This document shows, in pieces, positions 26,333 to 35,176 of a stretch of 64,000 nucleotides of DNA. Each line of letters starts with the position of its first letter. Positions within the stretch are counted from its first letter, which is position 1. A model generated the notes under the pieces. The model made no database searches. It was not told the origin of the DNA and saw only the letters and a list, made by a program, of their open reading frames with translations. Made by a program: the position numbers and the translations under genes. Source of the DNA: Polynucleobacter sp. AP-Sving-400A-A2 (GTDB lineage Bacteria > Pseudomonadota > Gammaproteobacteria > Burkholderiales > Burkholderiaceae); contig NZ_CP061312.1 of NCBI RefSeq assembly GCF_018688155.1, forward strand, positions 1,550,001-1,614,000. The letters are read 5' to 3'.

Positions 26333-27466
26333 TTAAATAATCTTTGTCCAAGCAGCCTTACCAGCATACTTTTTGATAGCAGTTTCATCAAACTCAAATC
26401 CTAATCCCGGCGTCTTATGTAAGATCAAATCGCCATTCTTGAAGGTGAGCTGCTTATTAATTAATCTGCGGAAGTTCAAGACCTGATCATCCAAGAAGAA
26501 CTCTACAAAACGTGCATTTGGCGTTGCTGCCACCAAAGGAGCATGAAGATCATGCATCCAATGTGGGCAAACAATCACTCCCTTTAAATCCGCATAAGCA
26601 GAAATACGACGCCACTCCGTAATACCGCCACAGACTGCCGCATCAGACTGCAAAATAGTAACGCCACCAGCTTCGATGAGCTCCCTAAAACGCCAGCGTC
26701 CTGCCTCCATCTCACCGGTAGCAACATTGATCTTAGTCTGACGGGCTAGCGCCGCATGCAGGTCGATAGCATCTGGAGAAAATGGCTCTTCAATCCAATA
26801 GGGGTTGTAAGCCTCAAAGCGGCGAATATATTCAAGAGCAGTCGGCAGGTCACGCCAAGCGTTATTGGCATCTAGGGTCAGCAAAACGTCCTCGCCTACG
26901 GCCATACGAGCAGCTTTAACACGAGCTTCTTCTTCTCTTGGAGATAGGCGCCCTACTTTCATTTTGACAGCCTTAAAGCCCTGTTTTACGTAGGACTCCA
27001 TTTCTTTGCCCAACTTGGCGGGCGTTTTACCATCAAGGTAGTAACCACCGCTGGCATAAGCCGGAACGCGATCATCTACAACTGATCCTAGGTATTGATG
27101 AAGAGGTAATTTCGCGGCACGGGCATTCAAGTCCCAAAGTGCCGTATCAAGAATGGAGATGCCACGCATCACCGCACCAGCGCGCCCTTGCAAGATAGAC
27201 TCGTTATACATGTCCATCCACAGACCTTCGCTGCGATGACTATTTTGACCAATCAGTTTTGGGGCTAGTAATTGCTCAACGGCAATCTTGGCAATATCTC
27301 CACCCGCACTGCCGACATAGCAAAACCCAATACCCTCATTACCATCCTTGCCCCGCACTTTAACCAAGCAATAATGCCGCTCTGAAACCGTTCGAGTAGA
27401 AAAGGAGGTGACCTTATCTAGAGGCACTGCTACTGCAGCAACTGATACTGACTCAATAATGGGCAT
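26333..27466 (-). CDS. Mandelate racemase/muconate lactonizing enzyme-family protein
   Basis: A 377-residue enolase-superfamily enzyme of the mandelate-racemase subgroup. Catalytic K168-x-K170 (VKMKVG), metal ligands D199 (LDANNAW), E226 (IEEPF) and E252 (GEMEAG), the D275-H302 dyad (QSDAAVCGG and CPHWMHD) and E322 (VEFF) are all in place. The family abstracts a proton next to a carboxylate; many members dehydrate sugar acids. It converges on the TRAP-TAXI cluster, and a sugar-acid dehydratase feeding the DHDPS-family aldolase is a reasonable guess. It could instead be a racemase. Confidence 0.91.
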   Translation of the reverse strand: MPIIESVSVAAVAVPLDKVTSFSTRTVSERHYCLVKVRGKDGNEGIGFCYVGSAGGDIAKIAVEQLLAPKLIGQNSHRSEGLWMDMYNESILQGRAGAVMRGISILDTALWDLNARAAKLPLHQYLGSVVDDRVPAYASGGYYLDGKTPAKLGKEMESYVKQGFKAVKMKVGRLSPREEEARVKAARMAVGEDVLLTLDANNAWRDLPTALEYIRRFEAYNPYWIEEPFSPDAIDLHAALARQTKINVATGEMEAGRWRFRELIEAGGVTILQSDAAVCGGITEWRRISAYADLKGVIVCPHWMHDLHAPLVAATPNARFVEFFLDDQVLNFRRLINKQLTFKNGDLILHKTPGLGFEFDETAIKKYAGKAAWTKII

Positions 27467-27596
27467 GAGAATTCCTTTGATAAAAATTTATTGTATCTAC
27501 AACTTTTGCTACTTTCCTTGACCAACTTCAATAGAAAATTGCTGCACTACAACATAAAAAACGGGGGGCTGGGCAACAATATTGGATAATTGAGCG

Positions 27597-29036
27597 GTGA
27601 AAAAAATAGCGAGCCAATTACCTCACTTATTAAGAAACGTCATCAACATTGCCGGACTCTCTCTGATCGTGCTGGTTTCTAGTGTGCAAGCTCAACAAGC
27701 AAGTTCAACGAGTAAAACTAACAAAACTCCTCAGGTAAAGCAAAAAGCGGTCAGCGCCAATAATAAGCAGGCCGGTATTCAGCTGAAAGAAAACTCACTC
27801 AATCGCTCTAGTAAAAGCATGAACTTAAATCCTGAGTTATTTAAACGGATTGAGAGTACAGATAGCAATGAAAGTGGTGCGAATCTAGACTATCGCGTCC
27901 AACGTGGTTGCCTACGTCGTAGCTTTAACGAAGAGAATCTTCCAGCTAGTCTGGGCGTGGACAATCGAGAATTCAATGAATTCTTCAAATCTCAAACTAA
28001 AGGTTTTTTTAATCGAATGCGGGGCAATTGCATTCCTTATGCATTAGCCCTCGGCAACCGCAACCGCTTCGAATCCTTAAGCGTCATGAATGGCCCGATA
28101 CAGGATGCCAAGACTGAGATTTGGACTTTTACACCATCAGCAGCGGGTAACTTCTTAATTCAGCAGGACTACCTCAGAGAGGAGTCTAAGCGCTTTACGG
28201 AAATTCAATTGCCCCTGAGCGCTGTTTTATATGATCCCAAAAAAGTAGGGGATAAATTACCCGTTGAATTGGTCTGGGAGCTGAACTCCATCATCAAGCA
28301 AATTTACCCCGAAGAAAATAATGCGCTTGAAAATACCAACAGCATTGTTCGACTGATTGTAGATTTTGGCGATAAGGAACGTTGGGCTCAAATTTGGGCT
28401 GTAGAAATTATTGAACCATCCTCAAATGAAGTATTTGCCAGCGCTTTTTGGGTCGAAAGAAATGATATCCCCGGGGGCTTTTATACCTCCAGCGGTGAAT
28501 CGATTGAGCGTACTTTCTGGACCAATCCCCTGAGCTATCGACGTATCTCCCGCGGGGTTGGTAGTGTCAGAGCATCAAGCAAAAAAGCTGCGCCGCCAAA
28601 GAACGGTAGCGCTGTTGTTGCTGCTCCCAAACAAAGATATCGCACCCATATGGGCATTGATTATTCAGCACCAACTGGGACGCCAATCTTTAGCGTAGCT
28701 ACAGGCAGGGTAGTGCATTTAGGCTATAGCGGCGCGTTTGGCAACCTCATCATTCTTGAGCATCCCGGCAACTACCGCACCTACTATGCTCACTTGAGCG
28801 GCTACAACGCTGAGCTAGAGGTGGGCAATGAGGTACGGCGTGGTCTTGAGATTGGCTATGTCGGATCGACTGGACGCTCCACAGGCCCCCATCTCCATTT
28901 TGAATTGAGAAAGGATGGGGTCTATGTTGATCCCTACGCAGTAAAAACCCAGCTGGATTTGTGGAATATGCGCGATAGCGATAGTGGCTTACTCACTCGA
29001 GAAATTCTATTACTGGGTTCGCCACCCATGAATTAG
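27597..29036 (+). CDS. M23-family metallopeptidase (LytM/gametolysin fold)
   Basis: A 479-residue secreted peptidase. A signal sequence (residues about 1-33, ending VQAQQ) is followed by a lysine/asparagine-rich linker, an uncharacterised middle domain, and an M23 domain at about 345-455 with H351 and D355 (HMGID), H399 (YAHL) and H432-x-H434 (PHLHFE) as zinc and catalytic residues. All are intact, so an active peptidoglycan endopeptidase is expected. The start is GTG at 27597. It stands alone, divergent from the enolase-superfamily gene, with a hairpin downstream. Confidence 0.9.
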   Translation: MKKIASQLPHLLRNVINIAGLSLIVLVSSVQAQQASSTSKTNKTPQVKQKAVSANNKQAGIQLKENSLNRSSKSMNLNPELFKRIESTDSNESGANLDYRVQRGCLRRSFNEENLPASLGVDNREFNEFFKSQTKGFFNRMRGNCIPYALALGNRNRFESLSVMNGPIQDAKTEIWTFTPSAAGNFLIQQDYLREESKRFTEIQLPLSAVLYDPKKVGDKLPVELVWELNSIIKQIYPEENNALENTNSIVRLIVDFGDKERWAQIWAVEIIEPSSNEVFASAFWVERNDIPGGFYTSSGESIERTFWTNPLSYRRISRGVGSVRASSKKAAPPKNGSAVVAAPKQRYRTHMGIDYSAPTGTPIFSVATGRVVHLGYSGAFGNLIILEHPGNYRTYYAHLSGYNAELEVGNEVRRGLEIGYVGSTGRSTGPHLHFELRKDGVYVDPYAVKTQLDLWNMRDSDSGLLTREILLLGSPPMN

Positions 29037-29055
29037 GAGACGCAAATCCGCTATT

Positions 29056-29079
29056 AAAAAGGGGTCCATAGGACCCCTT
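29056..29079 (-). terminator. Rho-independent terminator of the universal stress protein gene
   Basis: A nine-base-pair perfect stem (AAGGGGTCC, loop ATA, GGACCCCTT) is followed on the minus strand by a T-run, 22 bases beyond the stop of the universal stress protein gene. On the plus strand it ends only in CACTTTT, so it may also weakly stop the M23 peptidase transcript. Confidence 0.85.
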
Positions 29080-29100
29080 CACTTTTAGATACATTAGTTC

Positions 29101-29541
29101 TTAACCAAGCACCAATACTGGTATCTTAGAGTGCACAATCACCTCGTGCGTTTCGCTACCTAGTAAGACGCTCTTAATGCCTGTACGCTTATGTGAGGCC
29201 ATCACAATCACGTCAGCTTTCGATTTCTTAGCAGCATCCAAAATACCCTCTGATAAATTGCTATTAGGGATATGAAGGCTGCTTGCTTTTACGCTAGTGC
29301 CCAATAAAAGAGAAGCCTTTTTGAAGACATCTGCTGCATAAGCTTCGCAGACCTTCTTATGGTCTTTTTGAGAAATTCCGTAGCCCATCGAGCTATCGGA
29401 ATACACCATTGGTGGCATTGGATCAGAAACATAAACCAACGTCACGGCAGCTTTATCGGCCTTTGCAAGCTCAGCTACCTTTTTTAAGGACTTTTTACTC
29501 ACATCTGAACCATCAACGGGTACTAATAAATGCTTGAACAT
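29101..29541 (-). CDS. Universal stress protein (UspA family)
   Basis: A 146-residue UspA-fold protein: FKHLLVPVDGSDVSKKSLKK at the N-terminus and the ATP-loop type sequence ASHKRTGIKSVLLGSETHEVI near the C-terminus (G-2x-G-9x-G(S/T) pattern), ending KIPVLVLG. It probably binds ATP in the cytoplasm and acts in stress survival. The ATG at 29541 follows CAGGAG by five bases; a longer in-frame extension to 29706 has no support. It is divergent from the DUF2177 gene. Confidence 0.93.
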   Translation of the reverse strand: MFKHLLVPVDGSDVSKKSLKKVAELAKADKAAVTLVYVSDPMPPMVYSDSSMGYGISQKDHKKVCEAYAADVFKKASLLLGTSVKASSLHIPNSNLSEGILDAAKKSKADVIVMASHKRTGIKSVLLGSETHEVIVHSKIPVLVLG

Positions 29542-29629
29542 ATTGACTCCTGTTAAATTAACCGTAATACCTTTCATTCCATCATAATCTTTATTGCTCA
29601 ACTGTAAAAGCATAAAAAAGGAAACTAAA

Positions 29630-30031
29630 TTGCTCAAGTACCTTGCAGTGTATTTTTCGTTTCTCTTAACACTGATCATCATTGATTTAATTTGGCTTCT
29701 TGGCATCGCTAGAAATCTCTATCGTGACGAGATGGGCTCCCTGATGGCTAGTGAGCCAAAATTATGGGCAGGACTAGCCTTTTATCTCTTGTACGCGCTT
29801 GGGGCATCGATTTTCGTGATCTTTCCAGCGATTTCAAAACAGTCCTGGATATATGCGGCGCAGTATGGCGCCCTATTTGGTTTCTTTTGTTATATGACTT
29901 ACGACCTCACGAATCTTGCAGTGATTCGCGACTTTCCCATGCGCTTAGCATTTGTAGACATTGCCTGGGGATCTGCTGTTACTGCACTATCCGCAACGAT
30001 TGCCTACTGGGTTGGCAATCGGATGGCTTAA
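29630..30031 (+). CDS. DUF2177-family membrane protein
   Basis: A 133-residue inner-membrane protein with four predicted membrane segments: LAVYFSFLLTLIIIDLIWLL, FYLLYALGASIFVIFPAI, GALFGFFCYMTYDLTNLAVI and DIAWGSAVTALSATIAYWVG. The motifs DLIWL and YMTYDLTNLAV are typical of DUF2177. I chose the TTG at 29630, just after AAAGGA, because the family begins with this first helix; the longer frame from 29594 is unlikely. The stop lies 13 bases before the SulP start, so the two genes are probably one unit. Function unknown. Confidence 0.83.
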   Translation: MLKYLAVYFSFLLTLIIIDLIWLLGIARNLYRDEMGSLMASEPKLWAGLAFYLLYALGASIFVIFPAISKQSWIYAAQYGALFGFFCYMTYDLTNLAVIRDFPMRLAFVDIAWGSAVTALSATIAYWVGNRMA

Positions 30032-30044
30032 GAGCCTTTCGCAC

Positions 30045-31682
30045 ATGCGTTTTTTTCACCCCAAACTACTCGATACCCTTCAGGGCTATAACGGCGCCCT
30101 TTTTAGCAAAGATATATTGGCAGGCATCACGGTTGGAGTAGTTGCACTACCTTTAGCGATGGCATTTGCGATTGCCAGTGGGCTCAAACCAGAGGCAGGT
30201 ATCTTTACCGCTATCATTGCTGGCGGATTCATTTCCGTCTTGGGTGGCAGCCGCGTCCAAATTGGCGGGCCGGCTGGCGCATTCATCGTGATTGTTTACG
30301 GCATTGTTGAGCACTATGGCCTTGCCAATTTACTCCTAGCTACTGTCATGTCTGGAGTATTTTTATTTCTGATGGGTCTCTTTCGGCTGGGGACATTAAT
30401 TCGCTTTATTCCAATAGCGGTCATTATTGGTTTTACCAACGGCATCGCCGTGCTGATTGGACTATCTCAAGTAAAAGAATTTTTTGGCCTTCAAATTACC
30501 AAAATGCCTGCTGAGTTTTTTCAAGCAATTCAAACTCTGTATGCTGCTGCCGATACGGTTAACCCTATCGCACTCATGCTATCCAGCGGAACTCTCGCCT
30601 TTTTAATTGCTTGGAGAGTCTTTCAAAAACAGCTGGGACAGCTGAGTCATCTGCCAGGCACCGTCATTGCCATGGCTGCCGCCACCATAATCACGAGTAC
30701 ATTTAATCTGCCAGTAGATACCATTGGCAGTCGCTTTGGCGGCATCCCCCCTGGTCTGCCGAGTTTTGAATGGATCCCGATCAGCTGGGGCACCGCACAA
30801 TTTGTGATTGCGCCTGCAATTACCCTCGCTCTACTTGGAGCGATTGAGTCGCTACTGTGCGCCCGAATTGCTGATGGACTGATTCATGATCGTCATGAAT
30901 CTAATCAAGAGCTGATGGCTCAGGGTGTTGCCAATGTAGTCACCCCATTCTTTGGTGGCATGCCGGCTACAGGAACGATTGCCAGAACGGTTACCAACAT
31001 ACAGAGCGGGGGAAGTACTCCAATTGCTGGAATCATTCACTCAGTAACATTGCTAGTGATTATTTTATTTGGAGCTCCGCTAGCAGAAAATATTCCTCTG
31101 GCTTGCCTAGCTGCCATCCTCATGTTTGTTGCCTGGAATATGGGCGAATGGAGAAAGTTTGCAGACCTCAAGCAATTTCGCCTGCCCTATCGCTTAACGA
31201 TGTTGAGTGTATTTGCTCTGACCATCGTGTTAGATCTCACTATTGCAATACAAGTAGGCTTGCTGCTTGCTTTCGTCACCTTCATTTATCGCATCTCCAG
31301 TTTGTCACGCTATGAACCGGTCAATCTCGCTGATTTTCCAGAGCTACAGCAGTATCAGGGAAGGATTGCTGCATTCAGAATTTATGGCGCTATCTTTTTT
31401 GGTGCAGTCAAAATTCTGGAGAACATTGAAAACGAATTGCCCTCACAAGTATTGATACTTGACCTCAAGAACGTGATCTACATCGACGTTTCTGGTATGG
31501 ACGCTGTACTTGAACTTGAAACAGTTTGTAAAAATCGGAATATCAAACTCATCATTTGTGGTCTAGCACATCAACCCTACGAGATGGCCACTCGAGCAGG
31601 CCTCTTCGAGTGCCTACCTATCGATTGCATCTACCCAGACCTGCAGCAAGGCATCGCTAGAGCGATCAGCCAATCCCATTAA
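30045..31682 (+). CDS. SulP-family anion transporter with STAS domain
   Basis: A 545-residue SLC26/SulP transporter. The membrane domain (about residues 1-420) carries KDILAGITVGVVALPLAMAFA and VQIGGPAGAFIVIVYGIV; the C-terminal cytoplasmic STAS domain includes LILDLKNVIYIDVSGMDAVL. Family members carry sulfate, bicarbonate or dicarboxylates such as succinate and aspartate. No carbonic anhydrase or sulfur gene is next to it, so the ion is undecided. The ATG at 30045 fits the family start and clears the DUF2177 gene. Its end overlaps the convergent TauE/SafE-like gene by four bases. Confidence 0.92.
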   Translation: MRFFHPKLLDTLQGYNGALFSKDILAGITVGVVALPLAMAFAIASGLKPEAGIFTAIIAGGFISVLGGSRVQIGGPAGAFIVIVYGIVEHYGLANLLLATVMSGVFLFLMGLFRLGTLIRFIPIAVIIGFTNGIAVLIGLSQVKEFFGLQITKMPAEFFQAIQTLYAAADTVNPIALMLSSGTLAFLIAWRVFQKQLGQLSHLPGTVIAMAAATIITSTFNLPVDTIGSRFGGIPPGLPSFEWIPISWGTAQFVIAPAITLALLGAIESLLCARIADGLIHDRHESNQELMAQGVANVVTPFFGGMPATGTIARTVTNIQSGGSTPIAGIIHSVTLLVIILFGAPLAENIPLACLAAILMFVAWNMGEWRKFADLKQFRLPYRLTMLSVFALTIVLDLTIAIQVGLLLAFVTFIYRISSLSRYEPVNLADFPELQQYQGRIAAFRIYGAIFFGAVKILENIENELPSQVLILDLKNVIYIDVSGMDAVLELETVCKNRNIKLIICGLAHQPYEMATRAGLFECLPIDCIYPDLQQGIARAISQSH

Positions 31683-32410
31683 CCGATACAGAAACCGCCC
31701 TTCAGTAAAGCGTCCGGCAAATACCAGGCACGATAAAGCCCAAATAGAGCGGCTGACAACAAAAGACCTGCAGCAATGTATCTCACCACAGCATATTGAC
31801 TAAGTTGTGTCAGAGCTGCTGAAAATTTTGAAATCAACAATAGATTAGGCAAAGTGCCCAAACCAAACGCCAGCATTAGCGCTGCACCCGTTAAGACATC
31901 CCCCGATAAAAAGGCGAGCGGTAAAACACTGTAGACCAAACCACAAGGAACAAGACCCCATACCATCCCACTAAACCAGCGGAATGAACGGCCTGTGAAA
32001 CTCCCTAAATACTGAGCCCAGTAAGTAGCCATTCGTGCGCCAAGCCACTTACCTAAAAATGGAGAGCCATTTGGTCTTGGATGCAGTAGACGTAAACCCA
32101 TTAGCAATAAAATAAGTGATGTAATGGCAAACAAAGGGCGCTGAATGGGCACTATATTCTGCTGCCAAAGAACTGCTCCAGCCCAAGCAGCCAATGTACC
32201 GAGCAAAACATAGGTCGTTAAACGTCCAGCGTGCATGATGATCTGAAGATAAAACAGCTCTGACTTACTTTGCAATGGAGCATAAGTCACTCCACTAGAG
32301 TTACCTTGACGCTCAACTGCGGCAGCAATACCGCCACACATCAAAGCGCAGTGCCACCCACTAACTAGAGCGCCCAAGAAGACAGCCAACAGAAGACTGG
32401 CAGTCAGCAT
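31679..32410 (-). CDS. Sulfite exporter TauE/SafE-family membrane protein
   Basis: A 243-residue protein of about six membrane segments. It opens with LLAVFLGALVSGWHCALMCGGIAAAV, and VWGLVPCGLVYSVLPLAFLSG carries the second half-repeat; conserved cysteines in WHCALMCGG and LVPCGLVY are typical of the variant linked to cbb3 oxidase assembly (often called CcoH-type or heavy-metal related). Its location next to fnr and the cco genes fits a role in copper or redox supply to the oxidase, which is inference. Confidence 0.85.
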   Translation of the reverse strand: MLTASLLLAVFLGALVSGWHCALMCGGIAAAVERQGNSSGVTYAPLQSKSELFYLQIIMHAGRLTTYVLLGTLAAWAGAVLWQQNIVPIQRPLFAITSLILLLMGLRLLHPRPNGSPFLGKWLGARMATYWAQYLGSFTGRSFRWFSGMVWGLVPCGLVYSVLPLAFLSGDVLTGAALMLAFGLGTLPNLLLISKFSAALTQLSQYAVVRYIAAGLLLSAALFGLYRAWYLPDALLKGGFCIG

Positions 32411-32463
32411 TCGAGAGAAATATTAAAATTGCACATTATCCGAGTAGAATAAACCGATCTAAT

Positions 32464-33222
32464 ATGAATTACACCAACTCAGATGTCCCCAGTGGCAAAT
32501 GCTCAGTCTGTGTACTAGGTCAGTTTTGCTTGCCAGTGGGCATTAGCCCAACTGACATCGCTAAGATTGACACTCTTGTAAAAGAACGGGTTCATCTACA
32601 AAAAGGTGAGAGCCTCTACCGTCATGGTGACCCACTTTCTGCGGTCTACAGCATTCGTTATGGCACTCTCAAGACTGAGTATGGCTTGGAGGATGGGCGT
32701 CAACAAGTCATCGGCTTTCATCTACCTGGTGAGATCTTAGGGCTTGATGGTATTGGAGACGGCAGCTATCAATCTGAAGCGATTGCTCTGGAAGAGAGTG
32801 AGGTGTGCATTATTCGCTATGAGGCATTTGAGGACTTAGCACACCAAATTCCGGCACTGCAAAAGCAGTTTCACCGCATTTTGAGCCGTGAACTCACCCA
32901 AGATCAACGTCACCTACTCTCACTCGGTAGCTTGCGTGCTGAGGAGCGTTTAGCAACTTTTCTGCTCAATCTTTCTCAGCGCTTGGCTGCACGAGGCTAC
33001 CTCAATAATGAATTTGATTTGCGCATGAGTCGCGTAGAAATTGGCAGCTATCTCGGTATTCAGATTGAAACAGTGAGCCGGATGCTCTCACGCTTTGCCG
33101 AATCAGGACTTATTCAAATTAAACAACGTCATATCAAACTCATAGACATGGACGGACTGCATGAACTGGCCGGCATCCCAAACCCTGAACGTACAGTACA
33201 GATCAAGCCATGTGCTAATTGA
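32464..33222 (+). CDS. fnr: Fumarate/nitrate reduction regulator FNR
   Basis: A 252-residue Crp/Fnr-family regulator that keeps every FNR hallmark. The N-terminal cysteines C13, C16 and C22 (CSVCVLGQFC) and a fourth at C115 (SEVCIIRY) form the oxygen-sensing [4Fe-4S] site. The helix-turn-helix GSYLGIQIETVSRMLSRF contains E202, S205 and R206, the residues that read TTGAT half-sites. Thus it is a true FNR/Anr rather than a Crp or Dnr. A perfect FNR box stands before ccoN 5 kb away. The fnr gene converges on the end of the cco operon. Confidence 0.95.
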   Translation: MNYTNSDVPSGKCSVCVLGQFCLPVGISPTDIAKIDTLVKERVHLQKGESLYRHGDPLSAVYSIRYGTLKTEYGLEDGRQQVIGFHLPGEILGLDGIGDGSYQSEAIALEESEVCIIRYEAFEDLAHQIPALQKQFHRILSRELTQDQRHLLSLGSLRAEERLATFLLNLSQRLAARGYLNNEFDLRMSRVEIGSYLGIQIETVSRMLSRFAESGLIQIKQRHIKLIDMDGLHELAGIPNPERTVQIKPCAN

Positions 33223-33225
33223 AGT

Positions 33226-33483
33226 CTATATTAAGCTTGTATCCGAGTTCTTAGTGTCAGCATGAATTCCCGGAAGAATATAGGCTGTCAGAGCACTCGA
33301 AAATGAGCAAAAGATCCAGATAACAAAAAATCCGATGGTGTAAATACCCTCGTCAGAGATATTAGGGTGATGACCAAAAAATAACAACTCAGCAGGATGC
33401 ACAATGCTAAAGAGTAGGCCTTCAGCCAAGATGGAGGCCAAGAATGAAGGCCACATAATCCAGATGAATAGGCGATACTTCAT
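33226..33483 (-). CDS. Small membrane protein at end of cco operon, unknown
   Basis: An 85-residue protein with two or three hydrophobic segments (LFIWIMWPSFLASILAEGLLF and IGFFVIWIFCSFSSALTAYIL), lacking any motif I can place. Its ATG overlaps the stop of the FixH-like gene (ATGA), so it is translated as the last member of the ccoNOQP-ccoG unit. A part in oxidase assembly or copper supply is possible from position only. A short polar segment between the helices contains HHPN, and the C-terminus is polar. Its stop is three bases from the convergent fnr stop. Confidence 0.8.
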   Translation of the reverse strand: MKYRLFIWIMWPSFLASILAEGLLFSIVHPAELLFFGHHPNISDEGIYTIGFFVIWIFCSFSSALTAYILPGIHADTKNSDTSLI

Positions 33484-33683
33484 TTGCGGTCCTGCTCCAC
33501 TTTAAGCTGCTCCACTTTGAGTCCACGCTTCACCACACCATCTCGTACAGGCTTATCTGAGTAGAGATTGACCGCCAAATAAATAGTAATCACACATCCA
33601 ATGGCAGCAAGTGCTGGACCACTAATCAGCAGCCAGGGCCACAGCTGTTTAAACCAAGGCTTGTTAGCTTCATGTTCTGACAT
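33480..33683 (-). CDS. FixH-like protein, N-terminal part only
   Basis: A 67-residue protein beginning with a polar segment and KPWFKQLWPWLLISGPALAA, a single membrane helix, then NLYSDKPVRDGVVKRGLKVEQ. This matches the N-terminal third of FixH/CcoH, where the helix is followed by a DDYYKEGL-type stretch. The usual periplasmic immunoglobulin-like domain of about 90 residues is missing. The gene is intact with normal overlap to the next gene, so it is a short form rather than obvious decay. FixH/CcoH helps assemble cbb3 oxidase. Confidence 0.75.
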   Translation of the reverse strand: MSEHEANKPWFKQLWPWLLISGPALAAIGCVITIYLAVNLYSDKPVRDGVVKRGLKVEQLKVEQDRK

Positions 33684-33715
33684 ATTTATCCTCTCTCTAT
33701 CCTTCGGTATATAGC

Positions 33716-35173
33716 TTAGCGGGGAATAATAAAACTTGATTTTTCATCGCGGGTCCTGGTAATCCACTCGCCACCAGATAGCTCTTGACCAATGACATCA
33801 AAGTAAATTGGGTAATTACCAGACTCATGCGCACCTACAGTAGTACTTACTTTAATCGGAATCAAAAGATTACTGGCTGGTCCTACCGCAACCTCCGTAA
33901 GCAACTCTCCCTGAGAATTAAGTATTCTTAAATCCGATAGGCCACTTGCCTTGAGCTGTACATTCATCTTATTTTCTGATGCATTCATGATCTGAATACG
34001 GTAAATATTTTCAATACGGACACCATCCACTTCGCGAGCCAATGCTCCACGATCACGCATGACATCAACCCTTAAGGGATTTCGGGTCAGCAATGAGATC
34101 AAGAAGGCACTGGTAAGTACAGTAATAAAAGCGATGTAGATCAAAACACGTGGTCGTAAGATATGACGTAGTGCATTTTGATTGGTTTCTTTTTCTTCAA
34201 TGGCTCGCTCGGTTGTATACCGAATCAAGCCTTTTGGATAATCCACTTTTTCCATTACTTGATCACAAGCATCAATACAGGCGCCACATCCAATACACAT
34301 GTATTGCAGGCCATCTCGGATGTCAATGCCGGTTGGGCAGACTTGCACACAAATACTGCAATCTACGCAATCACCTAGACCCAGAGTTGTATGATCTGCT
34401 GACTTGTTACGGCTACCCCGTGGCTCACCCCGAACCTTATCGTAGGTGACCAAGAAAGTATCTTTGTCTACCATCACACTTTGGAAGCGTGCATATGGAC
34501 ACATATATTTACACACTTGCTCGCGCATGAAGCCCGCATTACCCCAGGTTGCAAAGCTATAAAAACACAACCAAAAGGTTTGCCATGGTCCCAAAGAAAG
34601 ATGTAAGATGGAGGTGCTGAGGGTTTCAATTGGAGTGAAATAGCCAATGAAAGTAAAACCAGTCCAAAAAGCAATCAAGAACCACAGGAAATGCTTAGTA
34701 ATTTTGAGGCGCCACTTACAAATACCCCAAGGCCATTCTTCACCGTCTAAGCGAATCCGCGCAAAACGATCGCCTTCAACCTTACGCTCGATCCACATAA
34801 AAATTTCGGTATAGACCGTTTGGGGACAAGCGTAGCCACAAAATAATCGACCCGCAATCGCCGTGAATAAAAAGAGAGCTAAGGCAGAGAGAATTAACAG
34901 GAGCGTGAGATAAATGACGTCCTGTGGCCACAGCACGAGGCCGAAGATATAAAACTTACGCTGAATTAAATCAAAGAGTACTGCTTGACGATCATTCCAG
35001 CTAATCCAAGGCAGACCATAAAACAATAATTGCGTTGCAAATACCAAGATGAGACGCCAGCGAGCAAATAAGCCACTAACAGATCGTGGGTAAATCTTTC
35101 GCCGGATCTCGTAAAGAGATTGCTCAATCACATCTATCGGAATAGGCTTACCTACCGGCGAATGATCTGACAC
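33716..35173 (-). CDS. ccoG: Cytochrome c oxidase accessory protein CcoG (FixG-like)
   Basis: A 485-residue membrane ferredoxin-like protein. Four to five membrane segments surround the CGYACPQTVYTE motif of the NapH/CcoG group. A ferredoxin domain holds two [4Fe-4S] motifs (CVDCSICVQVCPTG and CIGCGACIDACDQ, about residues 264-306), and the C-terminus carries an immunoglobulin-like periplasmic domain. CcoG is thought to reduce copper(II) for delivery to the CcoN active site. It lies directly after ccoP with three bases between, as in most cco operons. Confidence 0.94.
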   Translation of the reverse strand: MSDHSPVGKPIPIDVIEQSLYEIRRKIYPRSVSGLFARWRLILVFATQLLFYGLPWISWNDRQAVLFDLIQRKFYIFGLVLWPQDVIYLTLLLILSALALFLFTAIAGRLFCGYACPQTVYTEIFMWIERKVEGDRFARIRLDGEEWPWGICKWRLKITKHFLWFLIAFWTGFTFIGYFTPIETLSTSILHLSLGPWQTFWLCFYSFATWGNAGFMREQVCKYMCPYARFQSVMVDKDTFLVTYDKVRGEPRGSRNKSADHTTLGLGDCVDCSICVQVCPTGIDIRDGLQYMCIGCGACIDACDQVMEKVDYPKGLIRYTTERAIEEKETNQNALRHILRPRVLIYIAFITVLTSAFLISLLTRNPLRVDVMRDRGALAREVDGVRIENIYRIQIMNASENKMNVQLKASGLSDLRILNSQGELLTEVAVGPASNLLIPIKVSTTVGAHESGNYPIYFDVIGQELSGGEWITRTRDEKSSFIIPR

Positions 35174-35176
35174 TGA

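Noticed and set aside
29541..29706. Long N-terminal extension of the universal stress protein
   Set aside because: The extension lacks family similarity, overlaps the divergent DUF2177 gene, and the internal ATG has a good ribosome-binding site.
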